From an uncultured Selenomonadales bacterium (GTDB lineage Bacteria; Bacillota; Negativicutes; Selenomonadales; Selenomonadaceae): DNA of 10,138 nt. Every line of letters begins with the position of its first letter. Positions within the stretch are counted from its first letter, which is position 1. Below, in pieces: positions 1-4,443 of the stretch. The notes below the pieces were generated by a model. The model searched no databases, was not told the origin of the DNA, and saw nothing but the letters and a program-made list of their open reading frames with translations. Where the stretch lies: contig CAMVAG010000066.1 of NCBI GenBank assembly GCA_947165405.1, forward strand, positions 1-10,138. Reading direction: 5' to 3'. Made by a program: the position numbers and the translations under genes.

Positions 1-809
1 CCGAAAATATTGTTGCTTTGCGTGAACTTTGCCGACAACGTTTTTTCGTCGTTGATATGGCTTCAGACTTCAAGCGTAAAATTATCGCCTTGCTTGACCA
101 AACTTTTCCTGAATACGAGAAACTTTTTTCCGATACCTTCGGCAAGTCTTCCGTTGAACTTCTTGCTAATTACACAACGCCCGAAGAAATGTTATCCGTT
201 GATTCTCAAACTCTCGCCGACCTTTTGAGCAAAGCTTCACGCGGGCGTTTCGGGCTCGACAAAGCCAATCAGATTCAGCAAACTGCCAAAAATTCTTTCG
301 GCATCGTGCTTGCCTCGTCGAGTTTCGCGCTCATTATCCGCCAATATCTGGAGCAGTTGAAATCGCTTGAATCTTCCATCGCCGCTTTTGATGACGAGAT
401 TGCTCGTCTCATGGATGATTTTGACACCAAACTTGAGACAATTACGGGCGTTGGTAAAACTTTGGCTGCCGTCATTTTCTCTGAAATTGGCGGCGATATT
501 AAGAAGTTTTCTTCCTTGCCCAAACTCGTCGCTTATGCAGGGCTTTATCCAAAATCACGCCAATCGGGTGAGTCAAAATCAGATGGGCATATGTCTAAGC
601 GTGGTTCGCCGTACTTGCGACGTGCCGTTTGGCTTGCCGCTTCTGTTGCCGCTTTCAAAGACCCTTCTATCAGTCTCTTTTATCAGAAGAAACGTTCTGA
701 AGGTAAAGACCATTTGACTGCCATTGGGCATGTTTGTCACAAAATCCTTGCCATTATTTTCGCCGTCCTTAGGGATAATAAATCTTATGTTCCGGCTTCA
801 ACCTCTTGA
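1..809 (+). CDS. IS110-family transposase, C-terminal part (5' end outside window)
   Basis: The reading frame is open from the window edge (first full codon at 3) to TGA at 807-809, giving 268 visible residues. IS110 transposases are usually about 350-450 aa, so most of the N-terminal DEDD (RuvC-like) catalytic domain lies outside. What is visible is the middle coiled region and the C-terminal Transposase_20 domain. It has a helix-hairpin-helix stretch (ITGVGKTLAAVIFSEIGG, nt about 441-494), then AGLYPK, the RQSG motif (Ser codon 564-566, the likely catalytic serine of the family) and SKRGSPYLRRAVW. The enzyme makes a DEDD/serine recombinase that, in this family, is guided by a bridge RNA. 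Only about 15 bp separate the stop from the inferred element end. That fits the IS110 group, with its guide RNA upstream, rather than IS1111. No frameshift or stop is seen. Confidence 0.93.
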   Translation, partial: ENIVALRELCRQRFFVVDMASDFKRKIIALLDQTFPEYEKLFSDTFGKSSVELLANYTTPEEMLSVDSQTLADLLSKASRGRFGLDKANQIQQTAKNSFGIVLASSSFALIIRQYLEQLKSLESSIAAFDDEIARLMDDFDTKLETITGVGKTLAAVIFSEIGGDIKKFSSLPKLVAYAGLYPKSRQSGESKSDGHMSKRGSPYLRRAVWLAASVAAFKDPSISLFYQKKRSEGKDHLTAIGHVCHKILAIIFAVLRDNKSYVPASTS

Positions 810-826
810 CTTTTTATAGCCGGTCT
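1..826 (+). mobile_element. IS110-family insertion sequence, right part; right end near 824-826
   Basis: The element's right end is inferred from the flanking tandem repeat. Sequence identity between the two repeat copies starts exactly at C825 (CTTTCGAAAAAC at 825 and at 1171). The bases before it differ (GCCGGT versus TTCACCTC). The dinucleotide CT at 825-826 could be the shared core that IS110 elements recombine at. The family usually lacks terminal inverted repeats and target duplications, and none are seen here. The left end is outside the window. Confidence 0.65.
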
Positions 827-860
827 TTCGAAAAACAAGAAGGGACTCAACGACAAAATT

Positions 861-889
861 ATTTTAGCGGAAAAATTTTGGCGGGGCAA
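861..889 (-). promoter_or_regulatory. Same promoter in copy 1, now pointing into the IS110 end
   Basis: TTGCCC (889-884), 17 nt and TAAAAT (866-861), as in copy 2. Transcription would run leftward across 825 into the IS, antisense to the transposase gene. The peptide gene it once served should lie on the other side of the IS. The palindrome is at 886-898. Confidence 0.6.
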
Positions 890-971
890 GCGGCTTGCAA
901 AAAGTTACGTGCTGTGATAAACTTTGCGCGTAGATTTAAAACTACAATACGTAAACATGATGAGGTTGTCC

Positions 972-1004
972 AAAAAAAGAACCCCGAGCTGCGAACTCGG
1001 GGTT
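972..1004 (-). terminator. Intrinsic terminator of the intact peptide gene
   Basis: On the minus strand a 9-bp stem (AACCCCGAG / CTCGGGGTT, 1004-996 with 988-980) and a 7-nt loop are followed by C and seven T (978-972). It lies 58 nt past the peptide stop codon. On the plus strand the hairpin has no T run. Confidence 0.88.
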
Positions 1005-1062
1005 TAAACATTTCAATGCAGTTTATTCGTTTTAAGGATTAACGATAACCACGGGCTGTCTG

Positions 1063-1158
1063 TTATTTAAAATGCCTGTCCAGCCACTTGCAAACGAAGT
1101 GCGAGATGATGTTCCCGACGACGGTTGCTCCGACTGTAACGAAGAATAACGTAACCAC
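1063..1158 (-). CDS. 31-aa hydrophobic membrane peptide, toxin-like (intact copy)
   Basis: The frame starts with GTG at 1158-1156 and ends with TAA at 1065-1063. The peptide begins VVTLFFVTVGATVVG and ends FVCKWLDRHFK. Residues about 4-22 form one hydrophobic, probably membrane-spanning helix, followed by a charged tail with a CKWLD motif. The start is supported by a strong SD, AAGGAGG at 1173-1167, with an 8-nt spacer. The gene has its own promoter (1207-1235) and terminator (972-1004), so it is a stand-alone transcription unit of about 230 nt. Single-helix peptides with charged tails, in repeated cassettes, resemble type I toxins and holin-like toxins. I recall similar CKWLD-tailed short peptides in Firmicutes annotated as hypothetical but cannot confirm a family. 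No antitoxin RNA promoter is convincing. The function is therefore inferred; the gene itself is well supported. Confidence 0.72.
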   Translation of the reverse strand: MVTLFFVTVGATVVGNIISHFVCKWLDRHFK

Positions 1159-1206
1159 TGAATTCACCTCCTTTCGAAAAACAAGAAGGGACTCAACGAC
1201 AAAATT

Positions 1207-1235
1207 ATTTTAGCGGAAAAATTTTGGCGGGGCAA
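1207..1235 (-). promoter_or_regulatory. Promoter of the intact peptide gene
   Basis: On the minus strand the -35 is TTGCCC (1235-1230), the spacer is 17 nt and the -10 is TAAAAT (1212-1207). The expected start is near 1200, giving a 5' leader of about 42 nt before the GTG. A 13-nt palindrome, GCAAGC-G-GCTTGC (1232-1244), overlaps the upstream edge of the -35 and could be an operator. Confidence 0.7.
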
Positions 1236-1317
1236 GCGGCTTGCAAAAAGTTACGTGCTGTGATAAACTTTGCGCGTAGATTTAAAACTACAATACGTAA
1301 ACATGATGAGGTTGTCC

Positions 1318-1350
1318 AAAAAAAGAACCCCGAGCTGCGAACTCGGGGTT
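1318..1350 (-). terminator. Same intrinsic terminator in repeat copy 2
   Basis: Identical 9-bp stem and seven-T run, shifted by 346 bases. It would end transcripts coming from the broken cassette before they reach the intact one, keeping the two cassettes separate. Confidence 0.85.
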
Positions 1351-1408
1351 TAAACATTTCAATGCAGTTTATTCGTTTTAAGGATTAACGATAACCACGG
1401 GCTGTCTG

Positions 1409-1495
1409 TTATTTAAAATGCCTGTCCAGCCACTTGCAAACGAAGTGCGAGATGATGTTCCCGACGACGGTTGCTCCGACTGTAACGAAGAATAA
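1409..1495 (-). pseudogene. Second copy of the 31-aa peptide gene, start and SD deleted
   Basis: Codons 4-31 and the TAA (1411-1409) are the same as in the intact gene at 1063-1158. The first three codons and the SD are replaced by promoter-spacer sequence (1496 onward). Reading upstream in frame gives no ATG, GTG or TTG with an SD, and no such codon occurs early in the remaining frame. It is most likely not translated, although its terminator (1318-1350) is intact. Confidence 0.75.
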
Positions 1496-1517
1496 AGAAA
1501 AAATTTTGGCGGGGCAA
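1489..1517 (-). promoter_or_regulatory. Possible hybrid promoter at the deletion junction
   Basis: The conserved -35 TTGCCC (1517-1512) is followed after 17 nt by TATTCT (1494-1489), which matches four of six -10 bases. The -10 comes from the peptide gene body. The RNA would start inside the broken peptide frame and end at the 1318-1350 terminator, without a start codon. Confidence 0.35.
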
Positions 1518-1526
1518 GCAGCTTGC
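1499..1526. repeat. Remnant of a third repeat copy
   Basis: These 28 bases match 871-898 with one mismatch (A1520 for G892). They cover the spacer and -35 box of the cassette promoter and the palindrome GCAAGC-N-GCTTGC. Sequence to the right is unrelated. The junction at 1495-1499 joins peptide codon 4 of copy 2 directly to promoter spacer. That is what a deletion of the -10, leader, SD and first three codons would leave. Confidence 0.75.
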
Positions 1527-1550
1527 TGAAAATTTTATGACACGAAGTCT

Positions 1551-1578
1551 TTCACAAAATTTTTTTTTATAGTACAAT
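1551..1578 (+). promoter_or_regulatory. Probable ftsZ promoter
   Basis: TTCACA (1551-1556), a 16-nt spacer made mostly of T, and TACAAT (1573-1578). The start would be near 1585, leaving a leader of about 60 nt before ftsZ. An alternative register is TTTCAC with 17 nt. Confidence 0.55.
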
Positions 1579-1644
1579 ATCCGGGAAGCGTTCGGAAAAA
1601 AATTTTCCTTGACGGATTAAATACATTTTGTGGAGGAATGATAT

Positions 1645-2793
1645 GTGTTTGAACTTGATGACAACATTCTTGACCGGTTCGCGAAGATAAAAGTAATCGG
1701 CGTGGGTGGCGGCGGCAATAACGCTGTCAATCGAATGATTTCTTTTGGCTTGGAGGGCGTGGAATTTATCGCCATCAACACCGACGCTCAAGCACTCTTA
1801 ACCGCGCTGGCACCAAAGCGAATGCAAATCGGCGAAAAACTTACACGAGGCTTGGGCGCGGGGGCTCGTCCCGAAATCGGACAGAAAGCGGCAATGGAAA
1901 GTCGCGAAGACATTATCAACGCCCTGCGCGGCTCTGACATGGTGTTTATCACGGCGGGCATGGGCGGCGGCACGGGCACGGGTGCGGCTCCTGTCGTTGC
2001 GGAATGTGCTCGTGAAATCGGCGCATTGACCGTCGGCGTCGTGACTCGTCCGTTTACCTTCGAAGGACCCAAGCGCAAGAAAAATGCCGATATCGGAATC
2101 GAAAACTTAAAGCGCAACGTCGACACGATTATAACAATTCCGAACGACCGCTTGCTTCAAGTCGTCGACAAGAAAACTCCAATGACGCAAGCTTTCACAA
2201 TCGCCGACGATATTTTGCGTCAAGGCGTCAAAGGCATTTCGGATTTAATCGCGGTGCCCGGTCTTGTCAATCTGGACTTTGCTGACGTCAAATCAATCAT
2301 GAGCGATGCGGGTTCGGCGTTGATGGGTATCGGCGAGGCTTCGGGCGAAAATGCAACCGTCGACGCGGTCAAAGCGGCGATTGATTCTCCGTTGCTTGAG
2401 ACGAGTTTGCAAGGAGCACGCGGCGTCCTGCTGAATATCATGGGCGCGACCGATTCGCTTTCAATGATGGAAGTCAACGAGGCTTCAACGACCGTCCAAG
2501 AGGCAGCTCACCCCGACGCCGAAATTATTTGGGGTGTCAGCGTCGACGAATCACTCGGCGACAAAGTCAGCGTCACGGTCATTGCCACGCGCTTCGACGA
2601 GGAAGAGGAAGAATCTTTCAGCGAACGCGAGCCTGTCCGCCCGACTTCCCAAGAAAGACAACCTCAACCGCGCAGACCTCAAGAACAAATTCGTTCACCT
2701 TTCGGCGATTTCAATGCGAACCTCGGCAACACGAACAATCCACCCGGCGGCGTTGAAATCGATATTCCGCCTTGGATGCGTTCACGCAAATAA
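1645..2793 (+). CDS. ftsZ: Cell division protein FtsZ
   Basis: FtsZ is the tubulin-like GTPase that polymerises into the Z ring at mid-cell and recruits the divisome. The 382-aa product is full length for a Gram-positive type FtsZ. Visible marks are the N-terminal nucleotide-binding IGVGGGGNNAVNRM (18-31), the tubulin signature GMGGGTGTG (105-113), the T7 synergy loop NLDFADV with catalytic D211 and D214, a variable acidic/Pro/Gln-rich linker (about 318-368), and a conserved C-terminal tail EIDIPPWMRSRK that would bind FtsA, SepF or similar anchors. The start is GTG at 1645, with GGAGG at 1632-1636 and an 8-nt spacer. The ATGs at 1638 and 1643 are in other frames. ftsA is not upstream; instead there is a private promoter and degraded peptide cassettes. 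No oddity is seen in the protein. Confidence 0.98.
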   Translation: MFELDDNILDRFAKIKVIGVGGGGNNAVNRMISFGLEGVEFIAINTDAQALLTALAPKRMQIGEKLTRGLGAGARPEIGQKAAMESREDIINALRGSDMVFITAGMGGGTGTGAAPVVAECAREIGALTVGVVTRPFTFEGPKRKKNADIGIENLKRNVDTIITIPNDRLLQVVDKKTPMTQAFTIADDILRQGVKGISDLIAVPGLVNLDFADVKSIMSDAGSALMGIGEASGENATVDAVKAAIDSPLLETSLQGARGVLLNIMGATDSLSMMEVNEASTTVQEAAHPDAEIIWGVSVDESLGDKVSVTVIATRFDEEEEESFSEREPVRPTSQERQPQPRRPQEQIRSPFGDFNANLGNTNNPPGGVEIDIPPWMRSRK

Positions 2794-2818
2794 TCACAAA
2801 CAACGGTTAGCGAAAACC

Positions 2819-2875
2819 CGGCCGCACACGGACGTGCGGCCGCCGGCGTTAAAAACAGGATGTTTTTACAGCCGG
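2819..2875. other. Two adjacent hairpins after ftsZ
   Basis: The first is a 9-bp GC stem (CGGCCGCAC 2819-2827 with GTGCGGCCG 2834-2842; loop ACGGAC). The second, immediately following, pairs CCGGC (2843-2847) with GCCGG (2871-2875) and TAAAAAC (2850-2856) with GTTTTTA (2862-2868). No T run follows either. They may stabilise the 3' end of the ftsZ mRNA or be part of the composite repeat described at 2881-2990. Confidence 0.65.
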
Positions 2876-2880
2876 TTGAA

Positions 2881-2990
2881 CGCCCCCGCGAGGGGTCTTT
2901 TCTTTTTGCTACTTTTTCTTTGGACAAGCAAAGAAAAAGTAGAAGAAAAAATAAAAAGACATTAAACGCTCAATCGAAGTGAAAAGCTTC
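2881..2990. repeat. Dispersed intergenic repeat, copy A
   Basis: This stretch matches 10001-10112 in order and spacing: CGCCCCCGCGAGG, then TTTCTTTTTG, then a perfect 14-bp inverted repeat (CTACTTTTTCTTTG 2909-2922 with CAAAGAAAAAGTAG 2929-2942, 6-nt loop), then AGAAGAAAAAA, and finally TCAATCGAAGTGA. The long A/T-rich hairpin could itself terminate transcription from either side. Both copies lie just after a gene end (ftsZ, ptsG), so this is probably a family of terminator-like repeats. Confidence 0.8.
2884..2907 (+). terminator. Terminator-like hairpin after ftsZ
   Basis: A short GC stem, CCCC-GCGA-GGGG (2884-2895), is followed by a T-rich tract (TCTTTTCTTTTT, 2896-2907). Its equivalent after ptsG is at 10003-10028. 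Confidence 0.65.
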
Positions 2991-3013
2991 CGCAGTGACA
3001 AGTTGTCTTTGTG

Positions 3014-3038
3014 CCCTTTTGCTTAACAAACGAAAGGG
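3014..3038. other. Hairpin upstream of the rnpB promoter
   Basis: CCCTTTTG (3014-3021) pairs with CGAAAGGG (3031-3038), including one wobble, around a 9-nt loop. A pyrimidine tract (TTCCTCTCCTCT) follows, which is not a good T run. It may be a weak terminator that isolates rnpB. Confidence 0.4.
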
Positions 3039-3082
3039 TTCCTCTCCTCTAAAGAAAAACTGAATATTTAATGAAATGCTGA

Positions 3083-3111
3083 TTGACACGAAAAATTTAT
3101 AGTGGTAAAAT
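3083..3111 (+). promoter_or_regulatory. rnpB promoter, near consensus
   Basis: TTGACA (3083-3088), a 17-nt spacer and TAAAAT (3106-3111). The expected start, around 3118-3122, coincides with the 5' end of the P1 helix of RNase P RNA. So the RNA probably needs little or no 5' trimming. Confidence 0.88.
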
Positions 3112-3121
3112 TTTTGACGTA

Positions 3122-3541
3122 GACAGGCAGGAGAGGCAATCGCGGCGAAGCAATTCGACGAGGAAAGTCCGGACTCCACAGAGCAGCGTGCCGGATAACG
3201 TCCGGTGAGAGAAATCTTAAAGACAGTGTCACAGAAAAGAAAACCGCCTTTCTAACAATTAGGAATGTGGAATTGGGAATGAGGAATTATTATTTCATTC
3301 CTAATCCCTCACTCCTAATTCCTAATTAATAGAAAGGTAAGGATGAAAAGGCAGGGTAAGAGCCTACCGGTTGTCGAGTAATCGGCAAGCCTGATAAACC
3401 TCACGCGGAGCAAGCCTAAATAGGAGATGGATGAGGTTGCTCGCTGACATCTCGGGTAAGGTGCTGAGACTTGGGCGGCGACGTTCAAGCAAGATAAATG
3501 ATTGCCACTAACAGAATCCGGCTTATTGACTGCCTGCCGAC
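3122..3541 (+). ncRNA. rnpB: RNase P RNA (bacterial type A), with an extended P12 arm
   Basis: This is the catalytic RNA that removes 5' leaders from pre-tRNAs. The ends pair as helix P1 (CAGGCAG 3124-3130 with CTGCCTG 3530-3536). Conserved core segments are in order: GAGGAAAGTCCGGACTCC (from 3160), GTCACAGAAA (from about 3228), GGTAAGGATGAAAAGG (from 3336), GGTAAGAGCCTACCGG (from about 3355), and the 3' core ACAGAATCCGGCTTAT (3511-3526). The length of about 420 nt is somewhat above the usual 350-400. The excess lies in P12 (3255-3329), where an imperfect hairpin of about 75 nt built from GGAAT/ATTCC motifs extends the stem CCTTTCTA/TAGAAAGG. The core appears intact, so the RNA should work. 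The exact 3' end is uncertain by a few bases. Confidence 0.96.
3255..3329. repeat. Low-complexity hairpin inserted in the P12 arm of rnpB
   Basis: Repeated (T)TAGGAAT / GGGAATGAGGAAT motifs on the left face ATTCCTAAT / CCCTCACTCCTAATT on the right. The best-paired part is AATTAGGAAT (3257-3266) with ATTCCTAATT (3318-3327). The insert prolongs P12, a helix known to vary in length, so it leaves the catalytic core undisturbed. Confidence 0.75.
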
Positions 3542-3545
3542 AAAT

Positions 3546-3608
3546 TTAGTGGTTAGTGATTAGGGATTAGTTTTTTCTCATCGCCAATCACTGACCACTA
3601 ATTTTGTT
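3546..3608 (+). terminator. Long hairpin terminator after rnpB, repeat-like
   Basis: A 16-bp stem (TTAGTGGTTAGTGATT 3546-3561 with AATCACTGACCACTAA 3586-3601, one G-T wobble) encloses a 24-nt loop and is followed by TTTTGTT. The GGTTAGTGATTAG wording is typical of small palindromic intergenic repeats and looks related in style to the P12 insert. It probably ends rnpB transcription. Confidence 0.65.
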
Positions 3609-3641
3609 GCCCAAATTCAGTTATTAATCACGTCGAAAGAT

Positions 3642-3647
3642 TATAAT
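3642..3647 (+). promoter_or_regulatory. Probable -10 box of the NlpC/P60 gene
   Basis: A perfect TATAAT, 35 nt before the start codon. No good -35 is present at 16-18 nt, so the promoter may be weak or need an activator. Confidence 0.45.
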
Positions 3648-3681
3648 CACATTAGAATCTAAAGAAAGGAAGTGGCTGATT

Positions 3682-4350
3682 TTGAGGAGTTTTTTGCGAG
3701 CGTTGATGATGGTGATGATTTTGCTGTCGGTAAGTGTTTCCACAAGCTATGCTGCGGGACAATTCAGAGTGGGTGACCACGGCGAGGAGATTGCAGAGAT
3801 TCAAGGTCAACTTGTCTTGCTCGGCTATGATGTCATGGCGGACGGTACTTTCGGCGCGGCGACGGTTGATGCCATTAAAAACTTTCAAAAGTCTTGCGGC
3901 ATCAAGGCGGACGGCTTAATCGGACCGGCAACTTACTCGGCACTTCTCGGCAAAGACATGCCTGACCTCTCTCACAACGTCGGCTATCTTGCCGGCAGTA
4001 TCGTTTCGGCGTCGATGAATTATATCGGCGTTCCCTACGTCTTCGGCGGCACAAGTCCTTACGGTTTTGATTGCTCCGGCTATGTTCAATACGTTTTCGC
4101 AAAGGCCGGCATTTCCATTCCGCGCACTGCCGATGTTCAATACGAATTCGGCACGCCGATTTCCACCACCGACCTCGTCTCCGGCGATTTGGTCTTCTTC
4201 AGCACCTACACCTATGGCGCCTCGCATGTCGGCATCTATCTCGGCGACAACAACTTTATTCATGCCAGCTCAAGCCGCGGTGTCACGATTGATTCTTTGG
4301 GAAGTTCTTATTGGAGCTCGCACTACATTGGCGCACGCAGAATTTTGTAA
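3682..4350 (+). CDS. Secreted NlpC/P60 peptidoglycan endopeptidase with peptidoglycan-binding domain
   Basis: The 222-aa product is predicted to be exported and to cut peptide stems of peptidoglycan. It has a signal peptide (MRSFLRALMMVMILLSVSVS, cleavage likely after SYA, residue 24), then a PG_binding_1 domain (about 27-90: GEEIAEIQGQLVLLGY, DGTFGAATVDAIKNFQ, DGLIGPATYSALLG). An NlpC/P60 cysteine peptidase domain follows (about 103-222) with Cys131 in DCSGY, His182 in SHVGIYLG and His194 in NFIHASS as the expected catalytic residues. The start is TTG at 3682, with AAAGGAAG about 10 nt upstream. Starting at the later ATG (3706) would remove the basic N-terminus of the signal peptide. The gene is monocistronic. 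It resembles spore-cortex/YkfC/CwlO-type hydrolases, but the exact role cannot be told from sequence. Confidence 0.93.
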   Translation: MRSFLRALMMVMILLSVSVSTSYAAGQFRVGDHGEEIAEIQGQLVLLGYDVMADGTFGAATVDAIKNFQKSCGIKADGLIGPATYSALLGKDMPDLSHNVGYLAGSIVSASMNYIGVPYVFGGTSPYGFDCSGYVQYVFAKAGISIPRTADVQYEFGTPISTTDLVSGDLVFFSTYTYGASHVGIYLGDNNFIHASSSRGVTIDSLGSSYWSSHYIGARRIL

Positions 4351-4368
4351 GTCTCTGACAACTTTAAC

Positions 4369-4406
4369 AAAAAAATGTCCTTCGGTAAGCCGAGGGGCTT
4401 TTTTTT
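4369..4406. terminator. Bidirectional intrinsic terminator between convergent genes
   Basis: CCTTCGG (4379-4385) pairs with CCGAGGG (4390-4396) around TAAG. Eight T follow on the plus strand (4399-4406), and seven A precede it (4369-4375), which are T on the minus strand. It can end both the NlpC/P60 transcript and the larB-reductase transcript. Confidence 0.85.
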
Positions 4407-4443
4407 GTTGCACAAATAAAGAATCTCTTGCAGGACATGCGCT

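Larger units (their letters stand above)
825..1149. repeat. Tandem repeat copy 1 (325 bp, 346-bp period)
   Basis: This copy appears identical by eye to 1171-1495 over its whole 325 bp. A 21-bp segment (1150-1170) that is unique in the window separates the two copies. On the minus strand it holds, from right to left, the body of a 31-codon peptide gene, an intrinsic terminator and then the promoter of the next cassette to the left, which the IS110 element cuts off. Confidence 0.95.
1171..1495. repeat. Tandem repeat copy 2 (325 bp)
   Basis: Same content as 825-1149. Its left part supplies the promoter and the start of the SD for the intact peptide gene at 1063-1158. Its right part is a copy of the peptide gene without a start. 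Identity to copy 1 stops at 1495, inside codon 3/4 of the peptide frame. Confidence 0.95.

Noticed and set aside
806..1042. 78-codon plus-strand frame after the transposase
   Set aside because: It runs across the IS end, repeat promoter and terminator hairpin, has no SD, and reads like translated non-coding repeat.
1068..1073. TAAAAT on the plus strand inside the peptide gene, as -10 of an antitoxin RNA
   Set aside because: No acceptable -35 at 16-18 nt. A convergent antisense RNA remains possible but is not supported by sequence.
825..1495. Direct repeats as a CRISPR array or bridge-RNA locus
   Set aside because: There are two long copies of 325 bp holding gene, promoter and terminator, not short repeats with varied spacers. 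The guide RNA of an IS110-group element should lie upstream of the transposase, outside the window.
2534..2965. 143-codon frame overlapping the ftsZ 3' end
   Set aside because: It is a shadow of ftsZ in another frame and then reads through hairpins and repeat.
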